From Methanomassiliicoccaceae archaeon UBA480 (GTDB taxonomy: Archaea; Thermoplasmatota; Thermoplasmata; Methanomassiliicoccales; Methanomethylophilaceae): a stretch of DNA of 17,067 nucleotides. The stretch covers positions 8,937 to 26,003 of the forward strand of contig DAXO01000058.1 of the NCBI GenBank assembly GCA_002506425.1. Reading direction: 5' to 3'. Positions within the stretch are counted from its first letter, which is position 1, and the number at the start of each line of letters is the position of its first letter. Shown one piece after another: positions 1-5,164 of the stretch. The notes beneath the pieces are model-generated. The model had not been told where the DNA came from. It did not search any database and was given only the letters and a program-made list of their open reading frames with translations. The position numbers and the translations under genes are program-made.

Positions 1-1908
1 CTTTCCCGCCACATCGTCGGGCATCAGCTTGTCGCAGTAGTGCATGACCATGCATGAGCGCTCGCACCTTCCACAGGAATTGCACCTCTCCGGATCCACC
101 CTCATGCCGCCGTCTATCGTTATTGCATGTCTCGGACAACCTTTCGCGCATATCCCGCACTCGGTGCACATCATGGCACGCACCAACGCCCTGACCGCAT
201 CCTCGAATACCGTCTTGGCATTCTTCGGATCGGGCGAATTCACCGATATCTGCCCTCCTCCGAACAGTCTCGCACGCCCTATCGGCAGCCTCAGCAGCGC
301 GATCTCGTACTCGTCCGAATACTTTGCATCGCCTATCGTGGTCAGAGCATCGAGAACATACGAGAAATCCCTCTGTCTCGGCACGGTCGCGACCGCCTCT
401 ATGGAATACCCTCCTGCTGCGCAGGGGGAAGCACCTTTGGTCAGACGGAGCGAGGGGCCTGCCTGCGCCTTCGGCTTCAACTCCAACCCCATCTCATCGG
501 CTATCTGAACCATCTTGGGCGGAAGGGCCTTCCAGCGCCAGAATCCCATGTCGGCGTACTCCGGAGGGAGACCGTGCTCGTCCGCATACTTCCTGAGATA
601 AGCATCCCAGCGGGAATGCAGCTCGGGATGTATCCTTCCGGTGTTCGCCCACTCGCTCTCCAGACATGCGGGGCAGAGATAGCATCCTATCCTCTCGAAG
701 TCCCTCTTGTAGAGCGGATTGTACTCCAGATCGTGCATCAGTATGTATGCCCACACCTCGGCGGCGCTCCATCCGCGTATGGGGTTGAGATTGATCTGGT
801 TCGGAACGAACGGATTGCGAGTAACGAAGCCTATCCTGGAACGGGCGAATGATTCGAGTCTCCTGTTCCCTTCGACCGTGACGGTTCCCTTCGGGAAGTC
901 CGAATCGATGATATCGGTCACCGGGCCCAGCTTGCAGACCTTGCAGCACCATCTGAAATCCTTGGCCGGAGGCCCGAACGCATCTATGTTATCGGCGAAT
1001 CCCGTTCCTCCCCTGGCGGTATGCACCTTGAGTCCGCGCTTCTTCGAGAAACGGGCAACGTACTCCAACGTCTCCGGGAACTCCAGGCCGGTGTCTATGT
1101 TGATCAGCTCCACCCTCCCTGCCGCCTCCTCGGCAAGAGCGTATGCCGCGAGAGAATCCTTTCCTCCGGAGAACGAGACGGTCACGGGCAATCCCGCCCT
1201 GTTTCCCTCATCCATGAATTTGCGGATCTCCCTCACCGCGATCCTCTGTATCCTCTTGACATGGGTGCGGTTGGAATCGACGAATGCGTCGAGACCTGCA
1301 TCCGGGGACTGGGGAAGCCCCGACGGCACGCATAGATCCTTGATCCTGACCGCCTTATCGCGATCCATTATGCGATCGCTCGACTCCAGAGCCACCCCTG
1401 GTCCGACCTTCCCGCCCTTCCTCAGGATCAGGGAATCTCCCTTGGAGAATCCGCCGACGACTTCCGTGACATTGCTGCCTGGAACGCACTTGCCTTTGAG
1501 ATGGCCCGACATGCCGGCGAACGTCACCATCCTCGTCTTGGCTACGGGTGCGAACAGCTCCGCCCCGGGCTGCTTCAGATCCAGGACCGTGCGTCTCGAA
1601 CGCAGATCGTAGCGCAGAACGGCGATGACCGCCCCATGTGCGATGATCTCATCGGTACGGTCCTCGCCCGGGATCTTGTTCAGGAATATGGCCTTGCGAC
1701 GCAGCGGGGAATCGGTTCCGAAGGACTCGCGGAACAGCCTCAGCACGAGATCGATGCTGTCACCCATGCAGGGGCGGATATCCCCCGGACTGTTGATTCT
1801 GAACTCCCTTCCGCTGGAGCCGCACTCGGAGCAGGAGTCCCCCAGCAGCAGCGTGCCGCATGTATCGCACCATCTCAGGAATTCCTTGCCGTGAGCCGCG
1901 TTCGCCAT
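1..1908 (-). CDS. PAPS-reductase-like protein with zinc ribbon, PUA domain and two 4Fe-4S motifs (3' end outside window)
   Basis: At least 636 residues are present; no stop is reached before the window edge. Seen in order: an N-terminal zinc ribbon (C14, C17, C26, C29); a PUA-like segment at about 115-195 with the GDSLILRKGG...GPGVALES pattern; the PP-loop SFSGGKDS at 245-252, which binds the nucleotide in the PAPS/adenylyl-sulfate reductase family; cysteine pairs CCKVC (321-325) and CYLCPAC (409-415); and two ferredoxin motifs near the C-terminus (C581/584/587/591 and C609/612/615/619). Known: this superfamily reduces PAPS or uses ATP-PP chemistry to transfer sulfur, and PUA domains usually bind structured RNA. 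Inference: the fusion may act in RNA thiolation or redox chemistry rather than plain sulfate assimilation. The cytoplasmic protein has no recognisable sulfate-activation neighbours here. ATG at 1908 is chosen because the zinc ribbon begins right after it and a TATA box lies about 37 nt upstream. Family assignment is firm; substrate is unknown. Confidence 0.9.
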   Translation of the reverse strand, partial: MANAAHGKEFLRWCDTCGTLLLGDSCSECGSSGREFRINSPGDIRPCMGDSIDLVLRLFRESFGTDSPLRRKAIFLNKIPGEDRTDEIIAHGAVIAVLRYDLRSRRTVLDLKQPGAELFAPVAKTRMVTFAGMSGHLKGKCVPGSNVTEVVGGFSKGDSLILRKGGKVGPGVALESSDRIMDRDKAVRIKDLCVPSGLPQSPDAGLDAFVDSNRTHVKRIQRIAVREIRKFMDEGNRAGLPVTVSFSGGKDSLAAYALAEEAAGRVELINIDTGLEFPETLEYVARFSKKRGLKVHTARGGTGFADNIDAFGPPAKDFRWCCKVCKLGPVTDIIDSDFPKGTVTVEGNRRLESFARSRIGFVTRNPFVPNQINLNPIRGWSAAEVWAYILMHDLEYNPLYKRDFERIGCYLCPACLESEWANTGRIHPELHSRWDAYLRKYADEHGLPPEYADMGFWRWKALPPKMVQIADEMGLELKPKAQAGPSLRLTKGASPCAAGGYSIEAVATVPRQRDFSYVLDALTTIGDAKYSDEYEIALLRLPIGRARLFGGGQISVNSPDPKNAKTVFEDAVRALVRAMMCTECGICAKGCPRHAITIDGGMRVDPERCNSCGRCERSCMVMHYCDKLMPDDVAGK

Positions 1909-1941
1909 AATACAGACCTGCCGGAGCGAGAATCTCCAACA

Positions 1942-1949
1942 TTTATAAG
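1942..1949. promoter_or_regulatory. Shared TATA box of a divergent promoter
   Basis: TTTATAAG (plus strand) is the only good TATA box in the 62-bp gap between two divergent genes. Its centre is about 26 nt from the ATG at 1971, which predicts a leaderless transcript for the protease. On the other strand it reads CTTATAAA, about 37 nt from the ATG at 1908, leaving a leader of about 10 nt. The same octamer occurs before the helicase at 2699-2706. Confidence 0.6.
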
Positions 1950-1970
1950 AGATGAGGGAGTGGACCGATC

Positions 1971-2642
1971 ATGGAGGACGAGTACACAATCGATGTCACA
2001 CCCGGACGCAGGAAGTCCAGGTTCAGCAAGCGCGAAATCGGCGACATAACCGTGGCGATGATCGTCCTGTCGGTGGCGTTCATGCTCCTGTACAGGAACG
2101 GCACCATCATGAGATATCTCGGCCAGGAACTCGGAGACGTGGGGAAATGGGTCGGCCTCTTCGCCACCTGTCTGGCCCTCGTGTTCTTCAGCTTCCTTCT
2201 CCACGAACTGGGCCACAAGTTCACCGCTCAGAACTTCGGGATGAGATCGGAATTCCGTATGTTCCCGGCAGGATTGTTCATAACGCTGATAACATCCGTC
2301 ATGGGATTCCTGTTCGCCGCCCCCGGCGCTGTCATGATAGAGGGGCGTGCCGACAAGAGGGAGAACGGGATAATCAGCATAGCCGGACCGGCAGTCAACA
2401 TCGTGCTTGCCGTCGTAGGGATAGCCGGATGCCTGGCATTCAACTATACGCCCGCGGTCCTGTTCTTCCTGATGTTCGCATCTCTGAACGCCTCGCTGGC
2501 CCTGTTCAATCTCCTGCCCATCCCCCCGCTCGACGGTTCCAAAATCTGGCAGTGGAACATGCCTGTCTACATAGTGGCCCTCGTGGCTGCGGTGCTCGAG
2601 ATGGCGTATATATACGCTTGGATGCCCGACCTCTATTACTGA
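1971..2642 (+). CDS. M50-family intramembrane zinc metalloprotease (site-2 protease-like)
   Basis: A 223-residue polytopic membrane protein. The zinc motif HELGH is at 78-82 inside a hydrophobic segment. A second conserved block, NLLPIPPLDG at 180-189, supplies the aspartate that completes the zinc site in site-2 proteases; GPAVN at 139-143 is also typical. About six hydrophobic stretches are visible (roughly 27-42, 62-77, 98-118, 137-158, 161-179, 199-215), with a basic N-terminal cytoplasmic tail. No PDZ or CBS domain is present, so this is a compact form. Known: such enzymes cut transmembrane substrates, often to release regulators. The substrate cannot be guessed from context. The start follows a TATA box by 26 nt, so translation is probably leaderless. 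It is divergent from the PAPS-reductase-like gene and ends in its own terminator-like hairpin. Confidence 0.92.
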   Translation: MEDEYTIDVTPGRRKSRFSKREIGDITVAMIVLSVAFMLLYRNGTIMRYLGQELGDVGKWVGLFATCLALVFFSFLLHELGHKFTAQNFGMRSEFRMFPAGLFITLITSVMGFLFAAPGAVMIEGRADKRENGIISIAGPAVNIVLAVVGIAGCLAFNYTPAVLFFLMFASLNASLALFNLLPIPPLDGSKIWQWNMPVYIVALVAAVLEMAYIYAWMPDLYY

Positions 2643-2655
2643 AATGCATTCCGAA

Positions 2656-2676
2656 GGAGGGGTTTCCCTCCCTTTT
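2656..2676 (+). terminator. Hairpin plus T-tract after the M50 protease
   Basis: GGAGGG (2656-2661) pairs with CCCTCC (2666-2671) across a GTTT loop and is followed by CTTTTATT. It begins 14 nt after the stop codon and lies before the helicase promoter, fitting transcription termination. Confidence 0.6.
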
Positions 2677-2698
2677 ATTAGCGTCGTCTAACTCCATA

Positions 2699-2706
2699 TT
2701 TATAAG
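2699..2706 (+). promoter_or_regulatory. TATA box of the DEAD-box helicase gene
   Basis: TTTATAAG centred near 2702, in an AT-rich spot after the terminator. Archaeal spacing puts the transcription start near 2728. That is downstream of the in-frame ATG at 2720 and therefore argues against that ATG as the start codon. Confidence 0.6.
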
Positions 2707-2735
2707 GAATCACCAGGTTATGGCTCACGAAGAAG

Positions 2736-2779
2736 GTTGTCTGAGTCGGTCTCAGGCAGGTTTCGGATCAGTGATCCGC
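2736..2779 (+). promoter_or_regulatory. Helicase 5' leader: two hairpins, the second masking the ribosome-binding site
   Basis: Hairpin 1: CTGAG (2741-2745) with CTCAG (2751-2755), extended by weaker pairs to about 2737-2759. Hairpin 2: CGGATC (2764-2769) with GATCCG (2773-2778) around a 3-nt loop, ending one base before the ATG at 2780. The sequence GTGATCC (2771-2777) is complementary to the usual archaeal 16S 3' end (GGAUCAC...), so it is the likely ribosome-binding site, and it is mostly inside hairpin 2. Codons read through this stretch in the helicase frame (ggt, tgt, agt, cgg, tct) are unlike the gene body, supporting a non-coding leader. Confidence 0.5.
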
Positions 2780-4192
2780 ATGATTTCCAAATTCACAGAC
2801 ATAGGCATCCCCGAGGATGTCGCGAAGGCCATGGACGACATGGGGTGGGAAGAGCCTACGCCCATCCAAGTTAAATCGGTCCCGCTCGGCCTCGAAGGAA
2901 TCGACATGTTCGCACAGGCCCAGACCGGTACCGGGAAGACGGGAGCCTACGGCTCCATCATCCTAGGAACCGTCAGCGCAGGACAGCAGGTTCCATCCGC
3001 CATCGTGCTCGTCCCGACCAGGGAGCTCGCCAATCAGGTCTCGGAAGAGCTGACTAAGCTCTCGAAGTATTCGGGACACGTGTGCATTCCGATATACGGA
3101 GGAGCCAGCATAGAAGGGCAGATCAGGAAGCTCGAGAAGGGATGCGACATAATCGCGGGTACCCCGGGGCGCGTCAGAGACATGATCAGCAGAAAGGTCC
3201 TGAACCTTTCCAAGATCACCACATTGGTCCTGGACGAGGCGGATAGGATGCTCGACATGGGGTTCATGGAGGATATCGAATACATCCTCAAGGCCATGCC
3301 GGCGAACCGTCACACCATGCTGTTCTCCGCCACTATGCAGGAGAACGTCAAACAGCTGGCGTTCGACTACATGCACAACCCCAAGGAAGTCTCCGTCTCC
3401 AAGGACGAGGTCGTCCTCGACCTGACCAAGCAGTACTACATATCGGTCGGAAGGAGGAACAAGTCGTGGGCCCTCTGCAGAATCCTCGACATCGACAAGC
3501 CGAAGGCCATCATCTTCTGCCAGACCAAGAAGATGGTGGATGTCCTCGAGGAGAGGCTCACCGACCTGGACTACAAAGTGGAGGCCATCCACGGCGACAT
3601 GCCTCAGAGCAAAAGGGAGAAGGTCATGACGGACTTCAAGAACGACAAGACCGACATCCTCATCGCCACCGATGTCGCAGCGAGGGGGCTCGACATCGAC
3701 GATATAACGTACGTCATCAACTATGACATGCCGGACGACATCGACACGTACATCCACCGCATCGGCAGGACCGGAAGAGCCGGCAGGGAAGGAACCGCGG
3801 TCTCCTTCGTGACATCGGAGGAGGAGCATCTCGTCAAGGAGTTCGAGATGCGTACCGGCATGGAGATCGAGAAGAGGGAGGTTCCCGAGGCGGAACCGGG
3901 ATCCAAGGATACGATCAGAAAAGTCGTCGACTACGATCAGATCTCCGATGTCTTCGGCATGTGCAAGTTCGAGATCAACCTCGGCAAGAAGGACGGCCTG
4001 AAGAAGGTGGGCCTTGCCGACCTCATCATCAAGAACGCACGCGTCAGGGATGTGTCCATAGGCAGGATAACGCTCGGAGATGACAGCTCCATCGTCGAGG
4101 TCCACAAGGACTTCGGCAACAGGATGACCATGGATCTTCCCAAGACGAAATACAAAGGAAAACAGATTCGCGTCAAGGTCATACAAGACTGA
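2780..4192 (+). CDS. DEAD-box ATP-dependent RNA helicase with DbpA/CsdA-type RNA-binding C-terminus
   Basis: 470 residues from the ATG at 2780. Helicase motifs are complete: Q motif around PTPIQ (26-30), AQTGTGKT (47-54), PTREL (79-83), GTPGR (127-131), DEAD (152-155), SAT (183-185), ATDVAARGLD (296-305) and HRIGRTGR (326-333). Residues from about 396 (FEINLGKKDGL through the RVKV near the end) match the pattern of the small RRM-like domain of DbpA/CsdA helicases, which docks on rRNA. Role by family: unwinding short RNA duplexes in ribosome assembly or cold adaptation. An in-frame ATG at 2720 would add 20 residues but lies upstream of the predicted transcription start and reads through poor codons. 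The gene is monocistronic: TATA box and structured leader before it, strong hairpin after it. Confidence 0.93.
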   Translation: MISKFTDIGIPEDVAKAMDDMGWEEPTPIQVKSVPLGLEGIDMFAQAQTGTGKTGAYGSIILGTVSAGQQVPSAIVLVPTRELANQVSEELTKLSKYSGHVCIPIYGGASIEGQIRKLEKGCDIIAGTPGRVRDMISRKVLNLSKITTLVLDEADRMLDMGFMEDIEYILKAMPANRHTMLFSATMQENVKQLAFDYMHNPKEVSVSKDEVVLDLTKQYYISVGRRNKSWALCRILDIDKPKAIIFCQTKKMVDVLEERLTDLDYKVEAIHGDMPQSKREKVMTDFKNDKTDILIATDVAARGLDIDDITYVINYDMPDDIDTYIHRIGRTGRAGREGTAVSFVTSEEEHLVKEFEMRTGMEIEKREVPEAEPGSKDTIRKVVDYDQISDVFGMCKFEINLGKKDGLKKVGLADLIIKNARVRDVSIGRITLGDDSSIVEVHKDFGNRMTMDLPKTKYKGKQIRVKVIQD

Positions 4193-4203
4193 TGACGGCA
4201 CAT

Positions 4204-4232
4204 GCCGCGGAATCGGATATCGGTTCCGCGGC
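4204..4232 (+). terminator. Strong stem-loop after the helicase gene
   Basis: GCCGCGGAA (4204-4212) pairs perfectly with TTCCGCGGC (4224-4232); three more inner pairs (one G-T) are possible, leaving a 5-nt loop. It starts 11 nt after the stop codon. The following T-run is weak (CACTTATCC), so it could be a processing or stability element rather than a true terminator. Confidence 0.5.
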
Positions 4233-4321
4233 CACTTATCCATGCATTACATTCTTAGTGATATGGTCAGGTATTCTCTATATTTTTCTATCGATATATA
4301 CCCCGAAATTCGTCGATGTAG

Positions 4322-4420
4322 AGTACATATGTTCCATAATAAATTGATTTGATGTACAATTGTCTATATTTCAAAACACGTTGCTACAATGATGAAACGA
4401 GTTTAGGATTGTTTTAAATA
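4322..4420 (+). promoter_or_regulatory. AT-rich promoter region of the antitoxin gene with TGTACA-type sites
   Basis: The gap between the helicase hairpin and the antitoxin (about 4233-4442) holds no gene and is much more AT-rich than its flanks. TTTTAAATA at 4412-4420 is a TATA box 26 nt before the ATG at 4443. Upstream are the palindrome TGTACA (4353-4358), a near copy AGTACA (4322-4327), the palindrome ACAATTGT (4356-4363) and further ACAAT/ATTGT half sites (4386-4390, 4408-4412). TGTACA is the core of the described E. coli YefM operator; whether it acts so here is inference. Confidence 0.4.
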
Positions 4421-4442
4421 TTGGAAACTAGTGGCACTCCTC

Positions 4443-4661
4443 ATGGCAACCTACAACGTTGATGGGGCCCAGAAGAGGATGAGCGAACTGGTCGAGAGGT
4501 CTCTTTGCGGAGAGAAGATCACCATCGCCACCGAATCTGGAAACGTTGTCATGGTGAACGAAGACGACTGGGACAGCCTGGTCGATCTCCTCAGCGTGAT
4601 GATGCTCCCTGAAGTCAGGGATCGCGTCAAGGTTCGTCTCGCTGGAGTCAGCGAGGCTTGA
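4443..4661 (+). CDS. Phd/YefM-like antitoxin, solitary
   Basis: 72 residues. The pattern is that of Phd/YefM antitoxins: an N-terminal part starting YNVDGAQKRMSELVER (helix that organises a target block), then KITIATESGNVVMVNEDDWDSL, corresponding to the family's strand-turn-strand and the conserved 'xxxVLMSLEEYxSL' block. The C-terminal tail (LPEVRDRVKVRLAGVSEA) would be the toxin-binding, otherwise disordered part. Known: these proteins bind and neutralise RelE/YoeB- or Doc-type toxins and repress their own promoter. No toxin gene follows; the next coding unit is a 37-residue charged peptide in a separate transcription unit. ATG 4443 is preferred over GTG 4431 because the TATA box is 26 nt upstream, fitting leaderless initiation. 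It could also be a stand-alone regulator recruited from a toxin-antitoxin pair. Confidence 0.72.
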   Translation: MATYNVDGAQKRMSELVERSLCGEKITIATESGNVVMVNEDDWDSLVDLLSVMMLPEVRDRVKVRLAGVSEA

Positions 4662-4668
4662 GCGATCG

Positions 4669-4714
4669 GACCATCGGAGATGGTCAAACCTCTTCAACCA
4701 TTTTCTCTCTTTTC
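4669..4714 (+). terminator. Hairpin and T-rich tract after the antitoxin
   Basis: GACCATC (4669-4675) pairs perfectly with GATGGTC (4679-4685) across a GGA loop, followed by CATTTTCTCTCTTTTC. A second perfect 7-bp stem lies just before it in the coding end: CTCGCTG (4638-4644) with CAGCGAG (4649-4655). This makes two hairpins in tandem around the stop codon. Confidence 0.55.
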
Positions 4715-4801
4715 ATCGATGATTGTAGACGGATGTCAATAATGCGAGCATATATCGAGACATTCGAACGGTTATTGAAGCTAATTCCTACCATTCAATT
4801 C

Positions 4802-4821
4802 AAATATCGGTTCAACGATAT
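4802..4821 (+). promoter_or_regulatory. TATA-like box with overlapping inverted repeat before the small peptide leader
   Basis: AAATATCGG (4802-4810) is TATA-like. ATATCG (4804-4809) and CGATAT (4816-4821) form a perfect inverted repeat with a 6-bp spacer, so a dimeric repressor bound here would cover the promoter. Expected transcription start is near 4830. A second, looser inverted repeat (CAATAA/TTATTG) lies near 4738-4779. The 160 bp between the antitoxin and this site contain no gene that I can see. Confidence 0.35.
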
Positions 4822-4828
4822 ATGACAC

Positions 4829-4926
4829 GACGACGCGGAAAGTCTTCGGGCTTTCCCAACGCCATCCTAAAAGGCCGGTCCGCCGACGTCAAGCCCACGG
4901 GCACGACAAAGCAGAAGGTGAATGAC
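4829..4926 (+). promoter_or_regulatory. Structured leader (or small RNA) with a C(UUCG)G tetraloop hairpin
   Basis: GGAAAGTC (4837-4844) and GGCTTTCC (4849-4856) form an 8-bp stem (one G-T pair) capped by TTCG with a C-G closing pair, an exceptionally stable RNA tetraloop. GCC/GGC around CACG near 4893-4902 may form a second small hairpin. The stretch ends with GGTGA (4917-4921), a good ribosome-binding site 5 nt before the ATG at 4927. An open frame runs through from ATG 4822, but its codons (cga cga cgc at the start) are unlike neighbouring genes, so I read this as untranslated RNA. Confidence 0.45.
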
Positions 4927-5040
4927 ATGGCAATGAAGGAGAAGCACGTCGAAACCAAAAAAGAAAGGGAAGAGAAGAGGAAGGAGAAGAAGCAGGAGCG
5001 CGAGATGAGACATCAGGCGCGCCAGCAGAGCTCCGCGTAA
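4927..5040 (+). CDS. 37-residue highly charged peptide, function unknown
   Basis: The peptide is almost entirely Lys, Arg, Glu and Gln: 8 Lys, 5 Arg and 8 Glu in 37 residues, in an alternating pattern that should form one long charged helix (about residues 4-34). It has no cysteines, no hydrophobic core and no membrane segment, so it probably works bound to nucleic acid, the ribosome or another protein. I do not recognise a family. The start is set by GGTGA 5 nt upstream. An upstream in-frame ATG at 4822 would give 72 residues but lies about at the predicted transcription start and lacks a ribosome-binding site. It has its own promoter-like and terminator-like elements. The antitoxin gene lies 265 bp upstream; a toxin role is unlikely given the composition. 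The in-frame stop and clean ribosome site support a real gene, moderately. Confidence 0.5.
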   Translation: MAMKEKHVETKKEREEKRKEKKQEREMRHQARQQSSA

Positions 5041-5056
5041 ACCGTCTTTTTCCTGA

Positions 5057-5082
5057 GGGTCGCCGGGTTCGCCCGACGGCCC
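5057..5082 (+). terminator. TTCG-loop hairpin after the small peptide gene
   Basis: GGGTCGCCGGG (5057-5067) and CCCGACGGCCC (5072-5082) form an 11-bp stem with one C-A mismatch and one G-T pair around a TTCG loop. It lies 16 nt after the stop and is preceded by a CTTTTTCC run. No strong T-tract follows, so it may end transcription poorly or protect the RNA 3' end. Confidence 0.5.
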
Positions 5083-5164
5083 AATACATTTCACTTTCTA
5101 ATACCAATCCGTAACTGTTAGCGTACGCGCTCCAGATTTAGTCGTGCAATGGCAAGCTCGGGCC

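Noticed and set aside
2720..2779. In-frame ATG at 2720 adding 20 residues to the helicase
   Set aside because: It lies only about 18 nt from the TATA centre, upstream of the expected transcription start. The codons are atypical, and the homologous region begins at 2780.
2963..4243. 426-codon open frame on the minus strand opposite the helicase
   Set aside because: Its protein is rich in Asp/Val/His/Leu without domains, the usual shadow of a GC-rich gene; the helicase on the other strand has every family motif.
4386..4396. Possible C/D-box guide RNA (ATGATGA box near 4389)
   Set aside because: No matching CTGA D box or C'/D' pair at suitable spacing was found.
4822..4926. ATG 4822 as start of a 72-residue basic protein
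   Set aside because: It lies about 18 nt from the TATA-like centre, has no ribosome site, uses unusual codons and covers the UUCG hairpin; ATG 4927 has a clear GGTGA site.
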